Source: Candidatus Peribacteria bacterium
GTDB taxonomy: Bacteria; Patescibacteriota; Gracilibacteria; Peribacterales; Peribacteraceae
NCBI GenBank assembly: GCA_943355155.1
Contig: CALREJ010000005.1
Coordinates: 1-39,454 of the forward strand
Reading direction: 5' to 3'
DNA length: 39,454 bases
Both the position numbers and the translations under genes were made by a program. Positions 8,691 to 17,018 of this stretch are shown piece after piece (within the stretch, counting starts at the first letter, position 1; each line of letters begins with the position of its first letter). The notes beneath the pieces were generated by a model that saw only the letters and a list, made by a program, of their open reading frames with translations, was not told the DNA's origin and made no database searches.

Positions 8691-11075
8691 ATGGCGACCA
8701 ACAACGACCGAAAGGTGCTGACCGTATTCATCGGCTCTCCATCAGATGTAACCAAAGAGCGAGCTCTCCTGCTCACGATTGTTGAAAAAATCAATGAGGT
8801 ACTACGAGATCATGGCTGGGAAATTGAGTTGCGAAGATGGGAGAATTTTCTGATTGGCATGGGACGACCTCAGGAAAGAATCAACCCAAAGATCGATGGA
8901 TGCGATCTCTTCATTGGACTTCTTTGTGCTCGCTGGGGAACAAAAACAGGTGAATATAGTTCCGGCTTTGAAGAAGAGTTTGCCATCGCTCGTGGACTGC
9001 ACAACAAGAATGGCAAACCAGAAGTGTGGCTCTTTTTTAAGCAGGCTCCAGCTAAGTTATTGAAAAAACCGGATGATCAATACAAAAAAGTTATCGAATT
9101 TCGAGAGCAGATTAAAACCGAAGGTGCAGTACAATTCGCAGATTTAAAGACTACCAAAGAATGGGAGGAAAGACTCCACAGTGATCTCATGCGTTATGCG
9201 TTGCAAATAATATACCCACATAAACAAACTGACAGTGATCAATCTCCTGAGGGTACGCCTGAGGCGTCCAAGGAATCCGCTGTATCAAAGTCTGATGAGA
9301 AACAAAAAAGTGAATCGGCCTCATCTCCACGTGCATTACAAAATTTACTGAAAGAAGCGGCGAAGAAAGCCGCTAAACCTTCCGAATTGAGTGATATACA
9401 GGCAGCCCGACTACATTTGTTCTCTACTGCCGCAGTTCCTGAGAATTACAACCTGCGCCTAGAAAATCATGTAGCAAATCTGCTCTATCTTCATCGGGCA
9501 ACACTTCATCCTACATGGGCAGAAAGAACCGTTCTCTATACAACCCTAATCGCTGATGCATGGGACCACATTCCGGGGTGGTATTGGTTCCTAGATCGCA
9601 AGAGGCACGGCGCGAAACGATTGGTGCACACGGCAATGTTTTCCAGTAACGAAGAAGTTCGCAGGAGAGCTACTGCGCTCTTGGAAAAAGCATCGATCCC
9701 GCTGGAAATCAAAGGCATTCCGCACAAAGACCTCTTAGTGATTTTTCTCGCAGATTCATCGGATGAATTAACCCCAAAAAAGTTTGAGTGTTTAGCAAAA
9801 TTGGGCGGCCTCAAAGATATTCCGATCCTCGATCAATTTATTAGTAGCAGCTCTAGTCCTATTATCACAACAAGTGCGCAGTCTGCGCGTGCAAGAATAC
9901 TCGCAAGGCATGAACCCAATCGCATACTGGCTGACATCGTGGAAAAGCGTCTGGAATTTTTCTCCGCCTTAGGTGAAGAATTGGCTAAAAATAAAGATAA
10001 ATTGGACGCGAAATTGCTCATTGCAGCAGCTAAGCATCCGGAGAAAGAAGTACGGGTCTTTGCTGGGCAGCAGTTGCAAGATCGTGGTGAAGTGAGTGAA
10101 GATCTGGCCAAGAGTTTCGTCGCCGATGAATCGTATACTTTGAAAACCATTGGACAGAGAAAATTACTCTCAACTGGCGGCATAAAGCCGGAGGATGTCG
10201 AGGGTGATCGATTGGGAGATGACCTACACACAGAAAAAATTGAAATATTGAGCCGACAACCTGCAGAAACTCTACGCTCAGAAATCGATTGGATAAGCAT
10301 AAAAGGTCTGGATGCTTATGAGGCTCTCGCGAAACATCACTTCGATGAGTTTGAGAAAGAAATGCGTTCAGACTTATCAAACGATTTCAAAGTACTGCGC
10401 GCACGATCTCTCAATCGGCTGAAAGAACAGTACGGAACTAAAGCTGATGAAATATTGGAAAGCTTCAAAGAAGGCGAAAAACTCGATAGATTTATCCATG
10501 AATCGTTGGTCACGATTGCTCTAGAGGCGATCGCTTCACAAGGAAAGCAAAGCGCAATCGAATTCGGACGTAGGTATCTTCACATTGATCGAACTGATGC
10601 CCGTCTCGCCGCAATTAAAATCTTGGAGCAGTTCGGTGACGTGTCTGACTGCGAATCACTCCTTCAGCTAACAAAGGCAGAAATCAAATCCATACGAAGG
10701 CCAGCAGCGAGAGCGGCCCTCAAGCTTTCTGATCGCTCAGAAAATGTACTACATGCTCTGATGATATCTGATGATCCATTGTTGGTCGAAGTAGTATTAA
10801 CGACACTAGGGCCGAAAGATGCGCGTAAGTTCATGCATACTCTAAAGGGGCTTCTGCTGCACAAGACAGATTCGATTCGCATGCTGGCGGTTACCTGTCT
10901 GCATCGTCTCTGTAGCCACAAAACACTAGAAAAAATTCTTGAAGAACATTTTGAAAATAAGACGTATTTCTACAACGTGGCTTGCTGGCTAGATCGTGTT
11001 CTGTACGCACCATCTCCGTTAAAAGAATACTTTGAGAAGGAATTAGAGAAGCCATTCGGAAAACAGTACGACTGA
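8691..11075 (+). CDS. DUF4062-type N-terminal domain plus HEAT-like alpha-solenoid protein; putative defence effector
   Basis: N-term KVLTVFIGSPSDVTKERALLLTIVEKIN...RPQERINPKIDGCDLFIGLLCARWGTKTGEYSSGFEEEFAIA. C-term repeats such as IKILEQFGDVSDCESLLQLTKAEIKSIRRPAARAALKL and EVVLTTLGPKDARKFMHTLKGLL. No Walker A motif seen. Confidence 0.8.
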   Translation: MATNNDRKVLTVFIGSPSDVTKERALLLTIVEKINEVLRDHGWEIELRRWENFLIGMGRPQERINPKIDGCDLFIGLLCARWGTKTGEYSSGFEEEFAIARGLHNKNGKPEVWLFFKQAPAKLLKKPDDQYKKVIEFREQIKTEGAVQFADLKTTKEWEERLHSDLMRYALQIIYPHKQTDSDQSPEGTPEASKESAVSKSDEKQKSESASSPRALQNLLKEAAKKAAKPSELSDIQAARLHLFSTAAVPENYNLRLENHVANLLYLHRATLHPTWAERTVLYTTLIADAWDHIPGWYWFLDRKRHGAKRLVHTAMFSSNEEVRRRATALLEKASIPLEIKGIPHKDLLVIFLADSSDELTPKKFECLAKLGGLKDIPILDQFISSSSSPIITTSAQSARARILARHEPNRILADIVEKRLEFFSALGEELAKNKDKLDAKLLIAAAKHPEKEVRVFAGQQLQDRGEVSEDLAKSFVADESYTLKTIGQRKLLSTGGIKPEDVEGDRLGDDLHTEKIEILSRQPAETLRSEIDWISIKGLDAYEALAKHHFDEFEKEMRSDLSNDFKVLRARSLNRLKEQYGTKADEILESFKEGEKLDRFIHESLVTIALEAIASQGKQSAIEFGRRYLHIDRTDARLAAIKILEQFGDVSDCESLLQLTKAEIKSIRRPAARAALKLSDRSENVLHALMISDDPLLVEVVLTTLGPKDARKFMHTLKGLLLHKTDSIRMLAVTCLHRLCSHKTLEKILEEHFENKTYFYNVACWLDRVLYAPSPLKEYFEKELEKPFGKQYD

Positions 11076-11115
11076 GTTGTCGGAATGCTATCGGACTTTG
11101 AACTATGGAGGACTC

Positions 11116-11199
11116 GAAAGGATGCTGTCACAACTGATGAAGGTGGATCTCGGGGCGGTGATGCAGAGATTAAATCCCGTTATATCCGTCGCGTGTTAA
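11116..11199 (+). pseudogene. Start-less ORF tail, copy 2 of the duplicated C-terminus
   Basis: ...LNYGGLERMLSQLMKVDLGAVMQRLNPVISVAC*; 14/19 residues identical to copy 1 over ERML..QRM. Confidence 0.6.
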
Positions 11200-11440
11200 T
11201 CATCGGCCACTTGTTCCCTTCATTATTTGCCTTCTTTACAGCCGCCAAAAGCTTCGGCGCTCTTTGCAGGAGCCGCGCTTTCATTTCCGTAAAGATCATG
11301 CAGTCCTCTGTAATCTCAAATGTTCCACAGGAACCGCAATGAACGAGGAAGGTATCTTTACTTGTGATATCAGCCTGTCTTTCGAGGCTGTTACTACACA
11401 ATGGACAGGCCGTTAGACTGGTTAGGTGATCAACAACCAT
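11180..11440 (-). CDS. Small zinc-ribbon protein
   Basis: MVVDHLTSLTACPLCSNSLERQADITSKDTFLVHCGSCGTFEITEDCMIF: CPLC...CGSCG; starts just downstream of the DUF2188 stop. Confidence 0.65.
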   Translation of the reverse strand: MVVDHLTSLTACPLCSNSLERQADITSKDTFLVHCGSCGTFEITEDCMIFTEMKARLLQRAPKLLAAVKKANNEGNKWPMINTRRI

Positions 11441-11441
11441 A

Positions 11442-11675
11442 TCAGTGCTTCTTATCGCGCGGAGGGTTCGGATCATTTCCGGGAGCAACCGTGTCAGCAT
11501 CTCGGAAGAGATAATCGCGTCCCTGAATACGAACTTCGCCACCACCCGTCTTGCGACAGGATTCCTTTGCGGCAGCTTCTGCATCGCTTTGCTTATCGAA
11601 AATTCTGGCTCTGCTTGCGCTCTCTTTCAACGCCGCCCACTGATTATCCCGCTTAGTAACGTAGTAATTAGTCAT
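11442..11675 (-). CDS. DUF2188 domain protein
   Basis: MTNYYVTKRDNQWAALKESASRARIFDKQSDAEAAAKESCRKTGGGEVRIQGRDYLFRDADTVAPGNDPNPPRD. Confidence 0.8.
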   Translation of the reverse strand: MTNYYVTKRDNQWAALKESASRARIFDKQSDAEAAAKESCRKTGGGEVRIQGRDYLFRDADTVAPGNDPNPPRDKKH

Positions 11676-11728
11676 TGGCACTCAGGATAGTAGAGTGCTA
11701 TCGAGAGTCAATTATTTTCTTCACATTA

Positions 11729-12868
11729 TTAGAATGGATAATCCTGTTCAAGTGTATGTTCGGGTAAGGGAATAGACACTGGTTGTTCTACGATAAACCT
11801 CGCCCGTTCGTACAGCTCATCGAATGTGATGATATGCGGCCTCCGCAGGCTTTGCCGAAACATCTCAAATGTGTTTCGCTTTTCTATATCGCCCGCATAC
11901 TGGGAAGAATGACCGATCACGAGGATGCTGCTTGGTTCTACTGTATACGTGCTCTCGTGCAGCAGTCGCTCACGATTCTGTTCTTCTTGAGAGCCATCGT
12001 TCTCCCAAGTACGACAATTCGCATGTAATTGCGTAACCCCTCCTGTAAGTTCAGTGCCTAATGCCCAAGCACCATTGCGGTAATGTTCATCACCAAAGAG
12101 GGATGTCTGTGGCTTTTTGATCTCGACCAGTACTGTGAATTTTGCAAGCGCTTCTGTACGGCAGAGGTAATCTCCGCGCTGATCTCCAGTGCCATCCACC
12201 CGTTGTCCGCCATAGTGGGGCTGATCTTCCACTATGCGCAGTATTTGATAATTGAGACCATAACCAAATATCCAAGTATGCTTTTCAAAAAAGTCCTGCC
12301 AGTAACCTTCAGGTTTCTCCTGAGCCATGCTTGTTCTGAATTCTTCTAACACCGAAGTGCGCTCTGCGTGCATCCGCGCATAACAGAGACGCGTGACGAG
12401 GTCTGGATCTTGTGCAATGAGCTGATCCCATATCTCCTGAGAGTAGCCGCGCTCAATCATTAGTCTTATTGTTTCTGCCCTTTGAGGATCAGTGAGTACG
12501 ACCTGTTCCTGTGGAGCGACGATAAGATTTTGCCGTCCTCTAGGGACACCTGCTCCCTGATGAAGGGCATAAAGCTGCTCAAGTTCATGGCGCAAGGCTA
12601 GTGTTTCTGCGGAATCGAGAGTCATCTTTGCTGCTTCACCGGCATGGAGCGTAGCGAGTGACGCACTTTCCATGTTCTCCCACTCTCCTCGTTGCGATTT
12701 ACGTTGATGCACGATTGTAATCTTCACTCCCGCTTCGGGATTTGCCACATTATTTACGATCATTGGAACTATTACTCGACGAGTTGTTGAGGACTCGGAC
12801 AAAATGCGCGACTCCACGATTGCGGATTGGCTGGAAGTACTGACGGTTGCATACGTGGCATCAGGCAT
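11729..12868 (-). CDS. sduA: Shedu (SduA/DUF4263) anti-phage nuclease
   Basis: C-terminal YWQDFFEKHTWIFGYGLNYQ...GGQRVDGTGDQRGDYLCRTEALAKFTVLVEIKKPQTSLF (PD-(D/E)xK-like VEIKKP), ELTGGVTQL, SILVIGHSSQYAGDIEKRNTFEMFRQSLRRPHIITFDELYERARFIV. Confidence 0.88.
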   Translation of the reverse strand: MPDATYATVSTSSQSAIVESRILSESSTTRRVIVPMIVNNVANPEAGVKITIVHQRKSQRGEWENMESASLATLHAGEAAKMTLDSAETLALRHELEQLYALHQGAGVPRGRQNLIVAPQEQVVLTDPQRAETIRLMIERGYSQEIWDQLIAQDPDLVTRLCYARMHAERTSVLEEFRTSMAQEKPEGYWQDFFEKHTWIFGYGLNYQILRIVEDQPHYGGQRVDGTGDQRGDYLCRTEALAKFTVLVEIKKPQTSLFGDEHYRNGAWALGTELTGGVTQLHANCRTWENDGSQEEQNRERLLHESTYTVEPSSILVIGHSSQYAGDIEKRNTFEMFRQSLRRPHIITFDELYERARFIVEQPVSIPLPEHTLEQDYPF

Positions 12869-12985
12869 TGATTGAGAGTATAGCTGCCCTTACGCTCTGG
12901 AGATACTTTCCCTTTCCCATTATGAATCAGCAGTTCTATGAGTAGCTGGAAATATGTTCTAAGCGTTCCGAAATACCTCCTCGTG

Positions 12986-13411
12986 TCACGGAAGGGTATT
13001 TGAAGCATTCACTTCCATCACTGCGACCTCTTTTACAGATTTTCGTGATGCCTTTTGCTTTGCTTTCTCGTTTAAAAAAATCTGGATTATTAGTAACAAG
13101 AAAAAGAAGATCAATCCCAAAGACAGATTTATGAACATCAGCACGATCGACAGTAAACCGAAAGATCCTAGCCACATGTTACCTTTTGGTTTTTCTTGAG
13201 AGATGATGTTTTGTTTCTTTGTTTTTCCTTTGCCCAAGTAATTGCGCGAGGAAATTCCCGTGCCGGGAATGCCAAGGCTTGTATATGCGCCACGCGTGCC
13301 AATACCAATACGGGCACCTTTGATGCCAGTGCTGATGCCTAATCCACTCTTACTCAAGTTGATACGAACTCCCTTGATGGGTGAGAATGATTTACCGAAG
13401 CGAAAGCCCAT
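12986..13411 (-). CDS. DUF4236 domain membrane protein
   Basis: MGFRFGKSFSPIKGVRINLSKSGLGISTGIKGARIGIGTRGAYTSLGIPGTGISSRNYLG followed by TM segments. Confidence 0.88.
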   Translation of the reverse strand: MGFRFGKSFSPIKGVRINLSKSGLGISTGIKGARIGIGTRGAYTSLGIPGTGISSRNYLGKGKTKKQNIISQEKPKGNMWLGSFGLLSIVLMFINLSLGLIFFFLLLIIQIFLNEKAKQKASRKSVKEVAVMEVNASNTLP

Positions 13412-13478
13412 GATGACGAGGGGAAAGAGGTAGGTAGAGTCTTTCGCGCCATCACTAATGGGACGCTCTGTACTCCGT

Positions 13479-13610
13479 TGCACCAGCTAACCCATTGGGA
13501 CGAATCCCTCTGGAGAAAAGCTGAACGGAAACAGCAGCGCCCCATAAGGGGCTTTTTCCAGAGAGACGCACAAGAAGGGCGTTCGTCATGCCGATGAGTT
13601 AACTGGTGCA
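13479..13610. other. Nested inverted-repeat element with internal terminator-like hairpin
   Basis: TGCACCAG (13479-13486)/CTGGTGCA (13603-13610), extended stem with G-U pairs; CTCTGGAGAAAAGC pairs with GCTTTTTCCAGAG; GCCCC-ATAA-GGGGC-TTTTT at 13539-13557. Confidence 0.7.
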
Positions 13611-14051
13611 TTCCTAAAATACACCAAAGGGGTCTTCTAAACAATTTCCTTCACATCTTTCAGGTTAGCTTCTACTCACTCTGAATGTTGGAAATGTTGG
13701 AAGAGTGCGTCTTAAAAAAGGCATATGTGAACTGAGGCGATTGTTATTTGAGACACAAGGGAGCTGTAGGTCGGGAGTCACAGAGCACATAAGATAAGTT
13801 GGTAATGGTCTGAAAGACTGAAGAAAAAAAATAGGACATCATGTTTAGAATGTCGGAGCTGCGTATCTCAAAAAAAGTAAAAAATGCACGAATTGCACAT
13901 CGCAAAAAAAGGTGAAGCGGTAGCTATGGGTCGTAAAAAAGATTTGAGATTTTTCCTCTTCAATGCAGTTACTTCATTTCCAAAGTTACCATGTGTCGCC
14001 CCTGCTTTACTCAAAGCCAAGAGGCAGGGTAACCGCAACACGCTTGCGCGG

Positions 14052-15659
14052 TTACTTTGCGGTTACCGTTATTTCTGCTTTCTCTTGAGCGACAGAGTCC
14101 TTATCGGTAACTGTTTTCATATCGTATGCGGAAAGTAGACCCTCTATATGTTCGCGTCGAAGAGTATAGCCTTTGTATTTCTTACCACAGATACTCTTTA
14201 GTTCGGCTTTGCCGCGGACAACACCACAACGCCGCATTTCGTTGCCGAGCCATTTACCTCTGAATGATTTTTTGTGGGGGTCGATCAGCCACCCGTACTC
14301 GTCCTCGTCGGCATCAGCGAAACATTCGTATAAATCCTCGGTTGAATAGAACTTCTCCGATTCAGTATGTATGTTCATCAGCTCCACAAGTACTTTCAGA
14401 AAATTAGGAGCACCTATATCCGCTTCTTTGCGCTGAGTTTGTACTTTCTCAGCTTGTCTTCGCATGTCATTCGCTAGTTGCCCAGACGGATCAATGATAG
14501 AAGCAATAGTAATGATTGGCTTCCACAACTCCCATTCTCGCGCCGTGAGGACGAGGGAGCGAATGGATGAGAACACTTCCCGTACATCTTTCCAATTTTC
14601 AAGCATAGACGGATAGAGCATCGATCTTAGCTGTTCCCAACGAGGGTCTTTCTCATGTATTGCTCTATTAAGAATCTCTTTGTTCCTACTTCGCAGCATT
14701 ACAATGGGAATGCATCGTGTTTGAAGAACCGGCGCGATTTGTTTTATGCCTGCGAGTACCTTTGGTGAGTACCCGTCATAGAAGACAGGTATCCACTGCT
14801 CACTCTTTCCAACCTTCTCACATTTCTTGTCACCTCCTCCGAGCTTGTATCCTGTATTCAGTACAGCTAGAACAGCGCGAGTGTCGTCGTCCTTGGGATT
14901 TTGTAATCCTTCCACTTCATCGATACAACAGGCACAGGAATTCGCGTCGATGGTACGCAGCATCGCAGCCCGTGAAGAATCGGATGTCATCATCTCTCCG
15001 TTAAAGGAAAGGAGGGAAATGAGACGCAGCACTTTTGTTTTCCCGCACTCGGCGTTTCCGTTGAGATGTAAATACGGGAATGATTCAAAAAGCCTGTAGC
15101 AATATGTCCCGATGATCCATAGAGCCACAAGCTTCGATGTTTCTTTGTCGCCGAAATCGAGATGATACTCAATCAGAGATAAAATCCCATCGTAGCATTC
15201 ACGCAAAGTACTCGTTGTTCCACTCGATCGATATTGTCGAACGGAAGCGAGTGGCCAACGCACAACAGGGAACGGAATCTTGTCGTAACAGATCGATCGT
15301 GCGGCAAGCTCCTTCGGCGTACAGGGGAATAATTCACGCTTCGAGGTAATGACGTATGGCTGCTCGACTATCTTCTGCTGCCTGCGGGCATAGAGACCGA
15401 TAGTGTAGAGAGCCATGTCCTCTGCAAAGTCTTGTGCCATCTTTACTGGTTTCACGTTGCCCTCTACGAGTTCGATGTCGTCATTCTCTTGGCCGCCGAA
15501 CTTTTCGGAGAGCCATTTCTTCGCATCCTGCTCGCTGCAGGATAATGCGGTCATCACGATACGAAGCGGGTCGCCGATACGACCCGCCTCGTTGATATCG
15601 AAACCCGCCCGCTTTGCCACCTCGATTGGGTCTAGTGACTGGAAATTTTCGTGTTTCAT
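14052..15659 (-). CDS. DUF3631-like mobile-element ATPase/helicase (primase-helicase type)
   Basis: SFPYLHLNGNAECGKTKVLRLISLLSFNGEMM Walker A-like; CACCIDEVEGL Walker B-like; MKHENF start at 15659 overlaps an upstream micro-ORF by ATGA. Confidence 0.75.
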   Translation of the reverse strand: MKHENFQSLDPIEVAKRAGFDINEAGRIGDPLRIVMTALSCSEQDAKKWLSEKFGGQENDDIELVEGNVKPVKMAQDFAEDMALYTIGLYARRQQKIVEQPYVITSKRELFPCTPKELAARSICYDKIPFPVVRWPLASVRQYRSSGTTSTLRECYDGILSLIEYHLDFGDKETSKLVALWIIGTYCYRLFESFPYLHLNGNAECGKTKVLRLISLLSFNGEMMTSDSSRAAMLRTIDANSCACCIDEVEGLQNPKDDDTRAVLAVLNTGYKLGGGDKKCEKVGKSEQWIPVFYDGYSPKVLAGIKQIAPVLQTRCIPIVMLRSRNKEILNRAIHEKDPRWEQLRSMLYPSMLENWKDVREVFSSIRSLVLTAREWELWKPIITIASIIDPSGQLANDMRRQAEKVQTQRKEADIGAPNFLKVLVELMNIHTESEKFYSTEDLYECFADADEDEYGWLIDPHKKSFRGKWLGNEMRRCGVVRGKAELKSICGKKYKGYTLRREHIEGLLSAYDMKTVTDKDSVAQEKAEITVTAK

Positions 15660-15793
15660 CGTGGGCGGCGGGTATTCTTGAATATGCGCCGCACCTCGTC
15701 CTTGGACTTCATCCAACGAACGTAGGCACGTTCCCACCTATCATTCCGATCGGGGAAATTGTGGCAGCCGCTTTGGGCTGATAAAATAGACAT
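15656..15793 (-). CDS. 45-aa basic micro-ORF translationally coupled to the DUF3631-like gene
   Basis: MSILSAQSGCHNFPDRNDRWERAYVRWMKSKDEVRRIFKNTRRPR*; its TGA overlaps the downstream ATG (ATGA). Not in the ORF track. Confidence 0.5.
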   Translation of the reverse strand: MSILSAQSGCHNFPDRNDRWERAYVRWMKSKDEVRRIFKNTRRPR

Positions 15794-15825
15794 ACAAATA
15801 GGGGTAAAGAGTAAAAGTTGCCTGC

Positions 15826-15957
15826 TTAGTCGGGCAGCGCTCTTTCCTCTGCGCTTTCTGCGGCTTCTCGCTCCTCATCGAGGCGTCTTTCGATGCGGGC
15901 AAGGATGCTGAGATAGCGCGCGTAGGCCAGTGCGTGTGATTCCCTAACTGCGGACAT
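15826..15957 (-). CDS. 43-aa charged micro-ORF
   Basis: MSAVRESHALAYARYLSILARIERRLDEEREAAESAEERALPD*; helical/coiled-coil composition, same strand and just upstream of the 45-aa ORF. Confidence 0.45.
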   Translation of the reverse strand: MSAVRESHALAYARYLSILARIERRLDEEREAAESAEERALPD

Positions 15958-16034
15958 GGCCCAAGTGTATAATCTGAAAATGGATTGAACAATAATTACT
16001 TGTGTTCAGTTGAGCACGCTGATAAAGTAATTCC

Positions 16035-17018
16035 ATGCAACGTGCATGCGATACGCTTAGGCAGGAAATCGAAAAGCAGGGAATTTCAAAAAATTCTATC
16101 GCTGCTTCTGTTGGTGTTGCTCATACAACGATCAACAGATATGTGGAAGGAAAGTTCCCGATTGATCCCAAAATCGCCCGCAAAATTGCAAAGATCATTT
16201 TCAAGAACAATCATGAAAAAGACCGTTTTATTTCCCGATGTGCAGAAGAATATCAATGGTCACAGGAAAACATAAATCAACGCAAAAGTAACAAATCGGC
16301 TTTGACTCAAGTGAAACATAGGGTTCGAGTTGTAGTGCATCTAGTGCATATGCATGATTGGGGTGATGAAGCGCAGAAGAAAATGGACAAGCTCAAAAAG
16401 CAAAAAGGGGCAGTAGAGGCGTACAAACATCTACGAAAAACAACACCTCTAGAAACTGAGTACCGTGAAATAGGTGTTGAGGTCGATATTCTAGAGAGGG
16501 GAAATCCCGACTTTCCCCTTGTAGAATTCCATTCCGTAAAAGGGATCAAATTTGTCAGAGATCTAGAGAAGAATGAAATGCAGCATTTCGAAGATCAACA
16601 AGCTGCTTTTGCAACACTGAGAAAACTATGCGGAACCAAAGGTATTAATCCTTTGGGATTGGTCGAAATGGCTCGTCTTGCTGTACTTAATTCGGATTTA
16701 TTTAAGCAAAAAGAAGACGGGCAGGTAGTTCTCGGCTCTGCCACGATTTGGTCATGGCGTTCAAGATTAGAATCTGCACTTAACGCAAAAACGAAGGGAC
16801 TATTCACTGGCAAAATGGATCAGCTGGGGAATCCTATATTTGGAAACATGAAGCATGCTTCCATATACTGCGATAACGAATTGAGAGAGGTGATCGCCTC
16901 CCTGCGCGCTTACGAGAATCAAGAAAAGGATTTAGAAAAAGGGCAAGACAAGATGCTCCGATTACTCTCGGTAATTGAGAGTGCAATAAGAAATACTCCC
17001 ATACATAAAAATGCCTAA
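16035..17018 (+). CDS. HTH (XRE-like) regulator of the integrative element
   Basis: LRQEIEKQGISKNSIAASVGVAHTTINRYVEGKFPIDPKIARKIAKII; overlaps the recombinase start by 8 bp. Confidence 0.7.
   Translation: MQRACDTLRQEIEKQGISKNSIAASVGVAHTTINRYVEGKFPIDPKIARKIAKIIFKNNHEKDRFISRCAEEYQWSQENINQRKSNKSALTQVKHRVRVVVHLVHMHDWGDEAQKKMDKLKKQKGAVEAYKHLRKTTPLETEYREIGVEVDILERGNPDFPLVEFHSVKGIKFVRDLEKNEMQHFEDQQAAFATLRKLCGTKGINPLGLVEMARLAVLNSDLFKQKEDGQVVLGSATIWSWRSRLESALNAKTKGLFTGKMDQLGNPIFGNMKHASIYCDNELREVIASLRAYENQEKDLEKGQDKMLRLLSVIESAIRNTPIHKNA

Noticed and set aside
8691-11075. STAND NTPase (Avs-like) assignment for the DUF4062 protein
   Set aside because: No Walker A/B pair visible; the middle and C-terminal regions look like alpha-solenoid, so only DUF4062+HEAT is claimed.
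13479-13610. Integron attC site
   Set aside because: Long imperfect inverted repeat of plausible size, but the ends (CAGCTAAC / GTTAACTG) do not fit RYYYAAC/GTTRRRY and no IntI-type integrase or cassette array is present.
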